Positions 54,357-63,936 of a stretch of DNA of 64,000 nucleotides are shown piece by piece. Positions within the stretch are counted from its first letter, which is position 1. Every line of letters begins with the position of its first letter. Made by a program: the position numbers and the translations under genes. A model generated the notes under the pieces. The model was not told where the DNA came from, made no database searches, and saw nothing but the letters and a program-made list of their open reading frames with translations. This DNA comes from Rhizobium lentis (GTDB lineage: Bacteria > Pseudomonadota > Alphaproteobacteria > Rhizobiales > Rhizobiaceae): assembly GCF_017352135.1 (NCBI RefSeq), contig NZ_CP071454.1, forward strand, positions 496,001 to 560,000. Direction: 5' to 3'.

Positions 54357-55373
54357 ATGCCCGTGGGTATGATGAAGACCGAAGCCAGCCTCGATGAAAA
54401 GGCGATCGTCGCCGCCGCCGAAAAGGCGCTCTCCGACATCGCCGCCATCCGCGGGGAAGTCTCGAAAGTGATCTTCGGTCAGGAAAGCGTCGTCGAGAAC
54501 ACCATCCTCGCTGTGCTGTCAGGCGGTCATGCCCTGCTCGTCGGCGTCCCCGGCCTTGCCAAGACCAGACTGGTGACGACGCTCGGCGAAGTGCTCGGCC
54601 TTGCCGCCAACCGTATCCAGTTCACGCCCGATCTGATGCCGTCTGATATTCTGGGCTCCGAGGTGATGGATCAGGACGACAGCGGCCGCCGTTCCTTCCG
54701 TTTCGTCAAAGGCCCGGTCTTTGCCCAGCTCTTGATGGCTGACGAAATCAACCGCGCCTCGCCGCGCACCCAGTCGGCGCTTCTGCAGGCGATGCAGGAA
54801 TACCACATCACCATCGCCGGTCAGCGCTATGACCTGCCGGCGCCCTTCCATGTGCTCGCCACCCAGAATCCGCTGGAGCAGGAAGGCACCTATCCTCTGC
54901 CCGAGGCTCAGCTTGACCGCTTCCTGCTGCAGGTCGACGTCAACTATCCCGACCTTGCCGCCGAGCGCCAGATCCTGCTCGAGACGACGGGCCTCGGCGA
55001 CACCCGGCCGGAAGCCATCATCGATGCGCAACGGCTGATCGAGATCCAGACCCTGGTGCGTCAGATGCCGGTGAGCGACACGGTCGTCGACGCCATTCTG
55101 GCTCTGGTCCGTTCCGCCCGCCCCGGTCAGGGCAATGCCTCGACCGACAAGAACGTCGCCTGGGGCCCAGGCCCTCGCGCCGGCCAGGCGATGATGCTCT
55201 GCGCGCGTGCGCGTGCCCTCTACGAAGGCCGTCTGGCGCCATCGCTGGACGACATCTTCGCGCTTGCCGAACCTATTCTCCAGCACCGTATGGCGCTGAC
55301 TTTCGCCGCCCGCGCCGAAGGCATGTCAGTGCGCGACGTCATCGCCGGACTGGTCAGGCAGGCAAAGGGATAA
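54357..55373 (+). CDS. MoxR-family AAA+ ATPase
   Basis: About 338 residues. Walker A is LLVGVPGLAKT, Walker B LLMADEINRASP, sensor 1 ATQNPLEQEGTYPLPEAQLDRF, all typical of the MoxR (RavA-like) subfamily. It heads a cluster with DUF58 and BatA-like genes, as MoxR proteins do when they mature or load metal into VWA-domain partners. The start is uncertain: ATG 54357, GTG 54363 (GGAG at six bases) or ATG 54369. Confidence 0.92.
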   Translation: MPVGMMKTEASLDEKAIVAAAEKALSDIAAIRGEVSKVIFGQESVVENTILAVLSGGHALLVGVPGLAKTRLVTTLGEVLGLAANRIQFTPDLMPSDILGSEVMDQDDSGRRSFRFVKGPVFAQLLMADEINRASPRTQSALLQAMQEYHITIAGQRYDLPAPFHVLATQNPLEQEGTYPLPEAQLDRFLLQVDVNYPDLAAERQILLETTGLGDTRPEAIIDAQRLIEIQTLVRQMPVSDTVVDAILALVRSARPGQGNASTDKNVAWGPGPRAGQAMMLCARARALYEGRLAPSLDDIFALAEPILQHRMALTFAARAEGMSVRDVIAGLVRQAKG

Positions 55374-55386
55374 GGAAGCCGGACGC

Positions 55387-56307
55387 GTGGCATCTATCGG
55401 ACAGATCGTCAATCCGACTCCAGGCAGCGATGCCCTTTCCCGCGCCAGGCAGCGGGCCGCCCTCCTGCCGGACTGCCTGGTGGAAGCCAAGCGCATCGCC
55501 AACACCGTGATCGCCGGCTGGCACGGCCGCCGCAAGCGCGGTATCGGCGAGAATTTCTGGCAGTTCCGGCCCTATGCCGAGGGCGAAAGCTTGTCGCGTA
55601 TCGATTGGCGCCGCTCCGCCCGCGACGACCATACCTATGTACGCGAGCGCGAATGGGAGGCAGCTCACACAATCTGGCTCTGGTGCGACATGTCGCCTTC
55701 GATGATGTACAAATCGAGCTACGGGAGCGTCTCGAAGGAAAGCCGGGCGCTGGTCGTCATGCTGGCGCTTGCTGAAATCCTCGCCCGCTCCGGCGAACGC
55801 ATCGGCTGCCCCGGCATCATGGAACCCGCCTCCAGCCGCAATGCCGCCGAACGCCTCGCATCCGCGCTGATGCACACGCCGCTGACCGGCGGCCTGCCGG
55901 AAACGGGTATGATCCGCGGCTGGAGCGACCTCGTGCTCATTGGCGATTTCCTTGACGACGCGCCGGCGATCATGGAGCGGCTCGGCCCGCTCGCCCGCCG
56001 CGGCCTGCGCGGCCATGTGGTCGAGATATCAGATCCCGCCGAAGAGATATTCCCCTATAGCGGCCGCACCGAATTCACCGATCCGGAGACCGGGACCAAG
56101 CTCATCTCCGGCCGCGCCGAACACATCCGCGAAGCCTATCGCAACGCCTACCTCGCCCGCAGGGAAAGTCTCGGTCACTCGCTGCGCCACCTCGGCTGGA
56201 CCTTCACGACCCACCGCACCGATCATCTTGCCTCGCAGGCGCTGGTCGCGGTCCACATGTACCTCTCCGGCATGCCGGCCAAGGCAACGCATGGAGGGCA
56301 GCTATGA
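55387..56307 (+). CDS. DUF58 domain protein
   Basis: A 306-residue cytoplasmic protein with the DUF58 core FRPYAEGESLSRIDWRRSARDD and a VWA-like fold afterwards (WLWCDMSPSMMYKS, a DxSxS-like metal site). The GTG at 55387 has AAGGA upstream. It starts 13 bases after moxR and overlaps the next gene by 4 bases. It is the likely direct partner of the MoxR ATPase. Confidence 0.9.
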   Translation: MASIGQIVNPTPGSDALSRARQRAALLPDCLVEAKRIANTVIAGWHGRRKRGIGENFWQFRPYAEGESLSRIDWRRSARDDHTYVREREWEAAHTIWLWCDMSPSMMYKSSYGSVSKESRALVVMLALAEILARSGERIGCPGIMEPASSRNAAERLASALMHTPLTGGLPETGMIRGWSDLVLIGDFLDDAPAIMERLGPLARRGLRGHVVEISDPAEEIFPYSGRTEFTDPETGTKLISGRAEHIREAYRNAYLARRESLGHSLRHLGWTFTTHRTDHLASQALVAVHMYLSGMPAKATHGGQL

Positions 56308-59117
56308 ACGCCCTTCCCTTCGCCTTCGCCTTTCCTGCCATTCTCGGCGCCCTCATCGCCTTGCCGGTCATCTGGTGGCTGCTGCGGCTGACGCCGCCAC
56401 GTCCGAAGGCGGAGTTCTTTCCGCCGCTGAAGATCCTGGCGTCGGTGCTGAAGCGTGAGGAAACGCCGGCACAAAGCCCCTGGTGGCTGACGCTGCTACG
56501 CATGCTGCTCGCCGCCGTCATCATCTTTGCGATTGCCGATCCGGTCTTCAATCCGCGCACCAGTTCGCTCGCATCCGGCGGCCCGCTCGTCCTCTTCGTC
56601 GACAACAGCTGGGCGGCGGCACCCGATTGGGAGCGCCGTGTCCAGACCGCCGACGCGCTGATAGACGATGCCGAGTCAGCCGGCACGCCTGTAGCGATCG
56701 CCTTCACCGCCGATCCGACCAACGATGCCGTACCTGGGACTGCCGCGAGCGCCCGCGACAAGCTGCGCGCCGCCGAGCCGCGGCCGCTGGTGCCGGACCG
56801 CGGCCGTGCCCTGCAGGCGCTGCGCGCCGCGCTGAACGGCGTCAAACCCGGCACCCTCGCCTTCCTGACCGACGGCGCCGCCGCCAGCGCCGCCGACGAC
56901 ACGGTGCGCAAGCTCGCAGAACTCCAGCCCGCCGATCTCCGCCTGATCGAGGGCGATGCCGGGCGGACGGTCGCAATCACCGCCGCCAACAATGCGGCAG
57001 ATGCCATGACGGTCAAGGTGACGCGGCTCGACCCTTCGCGTACAGCGTCCGTGGGCCTCAACGCCGTCGACGCCCAAGGCCGCTCGATCGCCAATGGCAG
57101 GGCGGATTTCCGACCCGGCCAAAGCGTCGCGACGAGTTCGATCACCGCTCCCTTCGAAATGCGCAATGACTTCGCACGCATCAGCGTCGACAACGGCGCG
57201 ACGGCAGGCGCAGTCCATCTGCTCGACGACGCCTTCAAGCGCCGCCGCGTCGTCTTGCTGTCCGGTGGAGGAGGCGATGCATTCCAGCCGCTGCTCTCGC
57301 CGCTCTATTATATCCAGCGGGCGCTGCAACCCTATGCCGATCTGATCCAGCCGACCGATTCCGATCTTTCGGTCGCGATACCGAAACTTCTCGCCAACAA
57401 CCCCTCTATCATCATCATGGCCGATATAGGCCGGCTGCCCGAGGAGACTTACCAGCCCCTGACGCGCTGGATATCGAATGGCGGCATGCTCCTGCGTTTC
57501 GCTGGCCCGCGCATGGCGGCGGCGCCTGCCGACGATCCGCTCATTCCCGTCATCCTGCGCCAGGGCGAACGGGCGCTGGGCGGGACCTTGTCCTGGAGCG
57601 AGCCACAATCGCTTGCAGAATTTCCGAGCATCGGACCGTTCGCGGGCATCCCGCGTCCCGCTGATGTCGTCGTCAAACGGCAGGTGCTCGCCGAGCCGAC
57701 GCCCGACCTTGCCGAACGCACCTGGGCAAGCCTCGCCGACGGCACGCCGCTGGTCACGACGAAGCAGCTCGCATCCGGCCAGATCGTTCTCTTTCACGTC
57801 ACCGCGGAAGCAACCTGGTCCGATCTGCCGATCTCAGGCACTTTCGTCGATATGCTGCGTCACCTCCTGCAGATCTCGCGCTCGGGTGGAGTGACATCGG
57901 AAACCCGTGGCAATGCGCGCGTCTCCGAAACCCTGCCGCCGTTCCGCATGCTGACGGCCAAGGGGGCGCTCGTCTCCGAGACCGGTTCTGCGCGGCCGCT
58001 CATTCCGAAAGCCGGAGCCGAACCGACCGCGAATTTCGACAACCCGCCCGGACTCTACGGTTCCGAGGACGGTTTCACCTCACTGAACGTGCTGCCGGAG
58101 GAGGCCGAATTGAAGCCGCTCGATGCGACGGGGACGAATGCCGTGCGTGAAGGCCTGATCGGCGGCGAAAGCTGGTCGGCAAAACCCGCGCTGTTTTTCG
58201 TAGCCTTTCTGCTGCTGCTGGCGGATAGCCTGATCGTGCTTTTCATGAATGGCGCCTTCTCGCGATTGCGGCCGGCCGGCCGTACGGCGGCATTGATCGC
58301 GATCGCCGTCGCGGCAGGCTTTCTCGCGCAGCCCGGCACGCTTCACGCCGACGACTCCCAGCCTGGCGATGATCTTATCCTGCAGCGTCTCGACAATACC
58401 CACCTCGCCTATGTCGTCACCGGCGAGCAGGACGTCGACAATATATCCGAGCGCGGTCTCGAGGGCCTGACGCAGTTCCTGACCTTCCGCACGACGCTGG
58501 AACCGGCGCCGCCCGTGGGTCTCGATCTCACCAAGGACGAGCTCGCCTTCTATCCGATCATCTACTGGCCGATATCGGCAACGGCGCCGATGCCGTCGTC
58601 GGCGGCGATCAGCCGCATCGACGCCTATATGCGCAATGGCGGCACGGTGCTTTTCGACACGCGTGATCAGATCAGCGCCTTGGACAATGGCGGCAATGTC
58701 AGTACCAACGGCCAGAGGCTGCAGCAAATCCTCGCCAATCTCGACATTCCGCCGCTCGAGCCGGTGCCTTCAGACCACGTGTTGACGAAATCCTTCTATC
58801 TTCTGTCGAGCTTTCCGGGTCGTTACGCCGGCAGCGCCCTTTGGATCGAGGCCCGCCAGGGCGGTCGCGAGCCAAGCGAAAAATCGGCGGCGACAGCCGA
58901 CGGCGTTTCGCCGATCCTCATCACCGGCAACGATTTCGCCGGCGCCTGGGCCGTCGATGCCAATGGTGTGCCGATGCTGCCGACCGTGCCCTCGGACGAA
59001 GCGCAGCGTGAATATGCCTACCGTGCCGGCGTCAACATCATGATGTACATGCTGACCGGCAACTACAAGACCGACCAGGTTCATGTTCCCGACCTACTGG
59101 AACGGTTAGGACAGTGA
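56304..59117 (+). CDS. BatA-like N-terminal / DUF4159 C-terminal membrane protein
   Basis: A 937-residue protein. Residues 1-75 are the BatA N-terminal membrane domain (two TM helices around PVIWWLLRLTPPRPKAEFFPPLKIL). A VWA-like segment (LVLFVDNSWAAA) and further soluble domains follow. Two TM helices lie near 640-690, and a C-terminal DUF4159 domain (about 690-930) contains YPIIYWPISA and FDTRDQ. The middle of the protein likely faces the periplasm. Role unknown; BatA-type proteins are named for aerotolerance in Bacteroides. Confidence 0.87.
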   Translation: MNALPFAFAFPAILGALIALPVIWWLLRLTPPRPKAEFFPPLKILASVLKREETPAQSPWWLTLLRMLLAAVIIFAIADPVFNPRTSSLASGGPLVLFVDNSWAAAPDWERRVQTADALIDDAESAGTPVAIAFTADPTNDAVPGTAASARDKLRAAEPRPLVPDRGRALQALRAALNGVKPGTLAFLTDGAAASAADDTVRKLAELQPADLRLIEGDAGRTVAITAANNAADAMTVKVTRLDPSRTASVGLNAVDAQGRSIANGRADFRPGQSVATSSITAPFEMRNDFARISVDNGATAGAVHLLDDAFKRRRVVLLSGGGGDAFQPLLSPLYYIQRALQPYADLIQPTDSDLSVAIPKLLANNPSIIIMADIGRLPEETYQPLTRWISNGGMLLRFAGPRMAAAPADDPLIPVILRQGERALGGTLSWSEPQSLAEFPSIGPFAGIPRPADVVVKRQVLAEPTPDLAERTWASLADGTPLVTTKQLASGQIVLFHVTAEATWSDLPISGTFVDMLRHLLQISRSGGVTSETRGNARVSETLPPFRMLTAKGALVSETGSARPLIPKAGAEPTANFDNPPGLYGSEDGFTSLNVLPEEAELKPLDATGTNAVREGLIGGESWSAKPALFFVAFLLLLADSLIVLFMNGAFSRLRPAGRTAALIAIAVAAGFLAQPGTLHADDSQPGDDLILQRLDNTHLAYVVTGEQDVDNISERGLEGLTQFLTFRTTLEPAPPVGLDLTKDELAFYPIIYWPISATAPMPSSAAISRIDAYMRNGGTVLFDTRDQISALDNGGNVSTNGQRLQQILANLDIPPLEPVPSDHVLTKSFYLLSSFPGRYAGSALWIEARQGGREPSEKSAATADGVSPILITGNDFAGAWAVDANGVPMLPTVPSDEAQREYAYRAGVNIMMYMLTGNYKTDQVHVPDLLERLGQ

Positions 59118-59118
59118 G

Positions 59119-61188
59119 ATGACCTTCGACTTTTCGCCCTTCCTGCCCTGGCCGCTCCTGGCTGCACTGGCGGCCGTCAGCGCCGTTATCGCCGCCTTCG
59201 CGATCTGGCGGGGCATTCGCGGCGCCTGGATCAGGACGCTGGCTGCAGCCGCCCTGCTAATGGCCCTCGCCAATCCGGTGCTGCTGCAGGAGGACCGGGA
59301 CCAGCTGTCGACCATAGTCCCCGTTCTCGTCGATCGAAGCCAGAGCCAACAGACGGCCGATCGCGTCAAGATGACCGACGACGCCCTTGCGGCCTTGAAG
59401 GGGCAGCTCGCCCGCTTTCCGCAGATAGAGCCCCGCTTCATCGATGTCGAAGGCGACGTCAATTCCGACGTGCCTGCCACCCGGCTGTTCGATGCGCTGT
59501 CGGCCAACATCGCCGATGTCCCGCCCGCCCGCATCGGCGGCGCCATCATGCTGACCGATGGTGAGGTCCATGACGTTCCTGCAGCCAATCAGGCCCTTGC
59601 TTTCGACGCGCCGATCCACGGCCTCGTGACAGGCAAGGCCAATGAATTCGATCGCCGCATCGAAGTCATCAAGGGGCCGCGTTTCGGCATTGTCAACGAG
59701 GAGCAACAGGTCGTCCTGCGCGTTTTCGACGATGGTCCGAGCCCCGGCGGAACAGCCGATGTCACGGTGAAGCTGAACGGTGACGAGATCGCCACCCTGC
59801 AGGCAACGCCCGGTCAGGACACGCCTTTCTCCTTCAAGGTGCCGGGTGGCGGCAGCAATGTGCTCGAATTCTCGGTCGCCGCCCTCCCCGGCGAAGTCAC
59901 CACCGCCAACAACCGCGCCGTCCACGTCATTGACGGTATCCGTCAGAATCTCCGCGTTCTGCTGGTCTCCGGCGAGCCGCATGCCGGCGAGCGCGCCTGG
60001 CGGAACCTCCTGAAATCCGACGCCTCGGTCGATCTCGTCCATTTTACAATCCTGCGTCCTCCGGAAAAGCAGGACGGGACGCCGATCAACGAACTGTCGC
60101 TGATCGCATTCCCGACGCGCGAACTCTTCGTCGACAAGATCAAGGATTTCGACCTGATCATCTTCGACCGCTATCAGCACCGCGGCGTGCTGCCGCTGCT
60201 GTACTACGATTACATCTCGCAATATGTCGAAAACGGCGGCGCGCTGCTGATTGCCGCCGGTCCCGAGCATGCCGGCCCCGATTCCATTGCGCTGACGCCG
60301 TTGTCCACGGTACTGCCTGCAACGCCCACCGGAGAGATGATCGAGAAAGCCTTCTATCCCCGCCTCTCCGAGGAAGGCCGCAAACACCCCGTTACGCGCG
60401 GCCTTGATGGTTCGGGCGAGGACCCGCCGCATTGGGGCCGCTGGTTCCGCAGTGTCGATGTCGACCGACCACAAGGCGAGACGATCATGCTCGGCTCCGA
60501 CAATCACCCGCTGCTGGTGCTGAACCGCGCCGGCCAGGGCCGCGTCGCCATGCTGCTTTCCGACCAGGGCTGGCTCTGGGCGCGCGGCTTCGAAGGCGGC
60601 GGTCCGAATGTGTCGCTCTATCGCCGCATCGCCCATTGGCTGATGAAGGAGCCGGCGCTCGAGGAAGAAGCCCTGACCGCCCGCGCCTCCGGCCGGACCC
60701 TCGAGGTCACGCGCCAGACGATCGGCGACAATCCCGGCAACGCAACCGTGCATTACCCCTCCGGCAAGACCGAGACCTTGCCGCTGACCGAATCCGAACC
60801 CGGGCTCTACAAGGCCGAGAAGCGGATGGACGAAATTGGCCTCTTTGAAATCCGCAACGGCAAGCTGTCGACACTTGTCCATATCGGCGCGGTCGACGCG
60901 CCGGAATTCAAGGCAATGATCTCGACGACCGATATGTTGAAGCCGGTTGCCGACAGGAGCAAAGGTCTCGTGACCCGTGTCTCCAACGCAAATGGCGCGA
61001 TCAGCGTGCCGCCGATCCTGCCGGTGCGCGGCCAGGTCCGCGTCTCCGACAATGATCGCATGATGATCCGCATGACCAGCGAAACGGTCTTGAAGGGCAT
61101 CAATACGCTGCCGCTCTTTGCCGGGTTTGCCGGTGTCGGCATCCTGCTCTTCGCCTTCGGCGCCATGTGGTGGCGCGAGGGACGATAA
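59119..61188 (+). CDS. Large VWA-like membrane protein of the MoxR cluster
   Basis: A 689-residue protein with two N-terminal TM helices (about 8-55), a VWA-like/amidotransferase-like periplasmic body (VPVLVDRSQSQQ at about residue 70, and LLVSGEPHAGERAWRN near 280), and a C-terminal TM helix. The Ser-x-Ser of the metal site is partly preserved (DRSQS). It follows DUF4159 by one base. It completes a four-gene operon whose products could form one membrane complex run by the MoxR ATPase. Confidence 0.82.
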   Translation: MTFDFSPFLPWPLLAALAAVSAVIAAFAIWRGIRGAWIRTLAAAALLMALANPVLLQEDRDQLSTIVPVLVDRSQSQQTADRVKMTDDALAALKGQLARFPQIEPRFIDVEGDVNSDVPATRLFDALSANIADVPPARIGGAIMLTDGEVHDVPAANQALAFDAPIHGLVTGKANEFDRRIEVIKGPRFGIVNEEQQVVLRVFDDGPSPGGTADVTVKLNGDEIATLQATPGQDTPFSFKVPGGGSNVLEFSVAALPGEVTTANNRAVHVIDGIRQNLRVLLVSGEPHAGERAWRNLLKSDASVDLVHFTILRPPEKQDGTPINELSLIAFPTRELFVDKIKDFDLIIFDRYQHRGVLPLLYYDYISQYVENGGALLIAAGPEHAGPDSIALTPLSTVLPATPTGEMIEKAFYPRLSEEGRKHPVTRGLDGSGEDPPHWGRWFRSVDVDRPQGETIMLGSDNHPLLVLNRAGQGRVAMLLSDQGWLWARGFEGGGPNVSLYRRIAHWLMKEPALEEEALTARASGRTLEVTRQTIGDNPGNATVHYPSGKTETLPLTESEPGLYKAEKRMDEIGLFEIRNGKLSTLVHIGAVDAPEFKAMISTTDMLKPVADRSKGLVTRVSNANGAISVPPILPVRGQVRVSDNDRMMIRMTSETVLKGINTLPLFAGFAGVGILLFAFGAMWWREGR

Positions 61189-61192
61189 CTGC

Positions 61193-61609
61193 ATGCCGGA
61201 ATTCGAGCTTACTGCCTCGCCTTCGCCGGAGGAACTCGCGGCGATCACCGACGCGCTCGCGGCCTTCAACACCGGCGATGTCGGCCCCTCGGATCGCCGG
61301 TCGCTCGCCGTCCTCATCCGCGACACCGACGGTCAGGTGACCGGCGGCCTCTCGGGCTTTACTGCCTGGGGCTGGCTCTTCATCCAGATGCGCTATCTTC
61401 CCGAGGCGCTACGCGGCACGGGTGTGTCAGGCAAGATCCTGGCAAAGGCGGAGGAAGAAGCCAGGGCCCGAGGTTGCCGTGGCGCCTGGATTGATACGTT
61501 CAGCCCACAAGCCCTCCACGCCTATCGGCGGCAGGGTTACGAAGTCTTCGGTGAACTCGAGGATTTCCCGCAAGGCCGCATTCGCAGCTTCCTACGGAAA
61601 AGTCTCTAA
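61193..61609 (+). CDS. GNAT-family N-acetyltransferase
   Basis: A 138-residue single-domain acetyltransferase. The acetyl-CoA loop is EALRGTGVSGKIL followed by the helix AKAEEEARARGCRGAW, and the C-terminal strand is DTFSPQALHAYRRQGYEVFGEL. It begins 4 bases after the cluster above and may share its transcript. It overlaps the convergent GNAT gene by 4 bases. Substrate unknown. Confidence 0.85.
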   Translation: MPEFELTASPSPEELAAITDALAAFNTGDVGPSDRRSLAVLIRDTDGQVTGGLSGFTAWGWLFIQMRYLPEALRGTGVSGKILAKAEEEARARGCRGAWIDTFSPQALHAYRRQGYEVFGELEDFPQGRIRSFLRKSL

Positions 61610-62112
61610 TAGATATCGCGCCATGCAATCGTGCCCTTCAGCCGCTCGTGCACGCCGGCAGCGATGGGAACGACGAGTACGCGGCCGGGATCGACCGGAC
61701 CTGGAAAGGAAAGCGCGTTGTAGGCGACCTTTTCGAAGCCGAGCGGACCGTAATAGGGCGGATCGCCGACAAGGATGACGGCTTCCGAGCCTTTGCGCCG
61801 CGCAGCTTCCACCGCGATCCGCACCAGTTCCCGGCCGATGCCGATGTTTTTATGCGAGGGGCGGACGGCAAGCGGACCGAGAAGATGCCCCTTCACAGCC
61901 CCGGCCAGCACCGGCGTCATACGCACGGAGGCGATGGTCTCGCCGTCGTCAGCGCAGATGAAGGAGAGCGACAGGTCATGCGGCCCCTGCTCACGGATGC
62001 GTGCAGCCGCCCGCGCGAAGCGGCCCGGACCGAAGGCTTCTTCGTTGATGTGTTCAATGGCGGCGTCATGAGACGCGTCTTCAGTGAGGTAGACGAGATC
62101 GTGCTTGTACAT
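61606..62112 (-). CDS. GNAT-family N-acetyltransferase (YhbS-like)
   Basis: A 168-residue acetyltransferase. The acetyl-CoA loop LAVRPSHKNIGIGRELVRIA and the following VILVGDPPYYGPLGFEKV match the YhbS group. The substrate is unknown. The ATG at 62112 opens MYKHDLVYLTEDASHD but has no clear ribosome site; an upstream in-frame ATG (MLPNAQGV) is an alternative. The gene lies between two others with 290 bases of non-coding DNA upstream. Confidence 0.85.
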   Translation of the reverse strand: MYKHDLVYLTEDASHDAAIEHINEEAFGPGRFARAAARIREQGPHDLSLSFICADDGETIASVRMTPVLAGAVKGHLLGPLAVRPSHKNIGIGRELVRIAVEAARRKGSEAVILVGDPPYYGPLGFEKVAYNALSFPGPVDPGRVLVVPIAAGVHERLKGTIAWRDIY

Positions 62113-62405
62113 GATGACAGAAACCGGATGGACAGATTGATGGGTCTCGAACACGCCCTGGGCGTTCGGGAGCATCAGCGTCGTCGCGGGTTTCTGGAAA
62201 TGAACATCAAGCAGGCGTCTCTCAAATCGTGAAGAGGCCGATAGCAGGAAAAATTTCCGCCGTCCAACGCAAAATGCAGGCTGCACCAATCCGGATTGTG
62301 CAATGCGTCAGCGGCGTGACGCACTGTTCAATCTTTACCGCCTGCAAAGCCACGCTATCTCAGCTACCTTCGATCCCGACACATCAGTCAAAGGAAATGA
62401 AGATC

Positions 62406-63392
62406 ATGGGAATGCTGGTGGACGGCGTCTGGCATGACGTCTGGTACGACACGAAGGAGAGCAAGGGCCAATTCAAACGGCAGCCCTCGCAGTTCCGCAA
62501 CTGGGTGACATCGGATGGTGAGGCCGGCCCTTCCGGCAGCGGCGGCTTCAGGGCCGAGGCCGGGCGTTATCATCTCTACGTCTCGCTCGCCTGCCCCTGG
62601 GCGCATCGCACCCTGATCTTCCGCAAGCTGAAGAAGCTGGAGGATCTGATTTCGGTCTCCGTCGTCGATCCGCTGATGCTCGAAAACGGCTGGGAGTTCA
62701 AGGTCGGTAACGGCGCCACCGGCGATCAGCTCTTCGGCGCCTCCACCCTCTGGCAGATTTACGTTAAGGCCGATCCGCACTATTCCGGCCGCGTCACCGT
62801 TCCTGTCCTCTGGGACAAGAAGACCGGCACGATCGTCAGCAATGAATCGGCCGAGATCATCCGCATGTTCAACAGCGCCTTCGACGGGCTGACCGGCTCG
62901 AAGACCGATTTTTACCCGGAGGAGCTTCGCGCCGAAATCGACGCGCTGAACGCCACCGTCTACGACACCGTCAACAACGGCGTCTACAAGGCGGGCTTCG
63001 CCACCACTCAGGAGGCTTATGAGGAAAACGTCGGCAAGCTGTTCGAAACGCTCGACATTCTCGATGAACGCCTGGGCAAGGGCCGTTACCTCTTCGGCGA
63101 CAGGTTGACCGAGGCCGACTGGCGCCTGTTCACCACACTGGTGCGCTTCGACCCTGTTTATGTCGGCCACTTCAAGTGCAACATCCGCCGCATCGTCGAT
63201 TACCGCAACCTGCCCGGTTATCTCAGGGATCTCTACCAGACGGCAGGTGTTGCCGCGACGGTAAACCTCAGCCACATCAAGCAGCACTATTACCGCAGCC
63301 ACAAGACGATCAACCCGACCGGCATCGTCCCGGTCGGCCCGGCCCTCGATCTCGACAGTCCGCATGGCCGTGCCAGGCTGAATGCCGCCTGA
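62406..63392 (+). CDS. Glutathionyl-hydroquinone reductase (YqjG/Xi-class GST)
   Basis: A 328-residue glutathione S-transferase of the Xi class. The active cysteine is C63 in SLACPWAHRT, the thioredoxin-fold block VPVLWDKKTGTIVSNESAEI follows, and LFGDRLTEADWRLFTTLVRFD is the C-terminal helical domain signature. Such enzymes remove glutathione from glutathionyl-hydroquinones. The ATG at 62406 lies ten bases after AAGGA; one at 62397 is in frame but too close. Confidence 0.9.
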   Translation: MGMLVDGVWHDVWYDTKESKGQFKRQPSQFRNWVTSDGEAGPSGSGGFRAEAGRYHLYVSLACPWAHRTLIFRKLKKLEDLISVSVVDPLMLENGWEFKVGNGATGDQLFGASTLWQIYVKADPHYSGRVTVPVLWDKKTGTIVSNESAEIIRMFNSAFDGLTGSKTDFYPEELRAEIDALNATVYDTVNNGVYKAGFATTQEAYEENVGKLFETLDILDERLGKGRYLFGDRLTEADWRLFTTLVRFDPVYVGHFKCNIRRIVDYRNLPGYLRDLYQTAGVAATVNLSHIKQHYYRSHKTINPTGIVPVGPALDLDSPHGRARLNAA

Positions 63393-63398
63393 CGCTTC

Positions 63399-63899
63399 TC
63401 ACCAGCGGTGGTCGGGTTCCTGCTCGCCGCGAAGTTCCGCCAGGCGGCGATACGTCGCCTCGGTCGTGCCTGCGGGCAGGCTGTCGAGCGAAAAGAAACC
63501 GCTGTCGGATATCTCCCAATCCGGTGGCCGCGGCGCCGTTTGCTCGACGGTCGCCCGATAAAACACCACATGGTCGCGCCGGGTGGTGGTGGTGTTGAAA
63601 TAGACCTGGACCAGCTGCGGCTTGCCGATGATTCTGAGGTTCCCTTCCTCGCGCAGCTCCTTGACCAGCGCTTCTTCGGCGGTCTCGTTGCGCTCCAGCC
63701 CGCCGCCCGGCATATGCCAGCCGCCGACATAGCTATGGCGCACGAGAAAGATCCGGCCGTCCGCATCGAAGCAGGCAGCCCTGACGCCCATGGTCATGCC
63801 GCGCGCGAAGGAGAAATAGACATGCAGGAGGCGCAAGGCCAGCCTGATGTGAGGGGGCCGCTTTTCTTTATCCACCTTCGTTCCGTTTCGGCTCTTCAT
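63399..63899 (-). CDS. Nudix hydrolase
   Basis: A 166-residue Nudix protein with MTMGVRAACFDADGRIFLVRHSY and the Nudix box GGGLERNETAEEALVKELREEGNL, whose catalytic Glu cluster is present although Arg is Lys. The substrate is unknown. An upstream in-frame ATG near 63950 would overlap the divergent metallophosphoesterase start, so I used 63899. It converges on the GST gene with 6 bases between stops. Confidence 0.86.
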   Translation of the reverse strand: MKSRNGTKVDKEKRPPHIRLALRLLHVYFSFARGMTMGVRAACFDADGRIFLVRHSYVGGWHMPGGGLERNETAEEALVKELREEGNLRIIGKPQLVQVYFNTTTTRRDHVVFYRATVEQTAPRPPDWEISDSGFFSLDSLPAGTTEATYRRLAELRGEQEPDHRW

Positions 63900-63936
63900 C
63901 GCGCCGGATGTGTTTGATTTGTCAATAAGCTGGTCT

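Noticed and set aside
59257..61326. A 689-codon open frame on the - strand.
   Set aside because: Antisense to the large membrane protein of the MoxR cluster; no motif, no start signals, composition typical of a GC-rich shadow frame.
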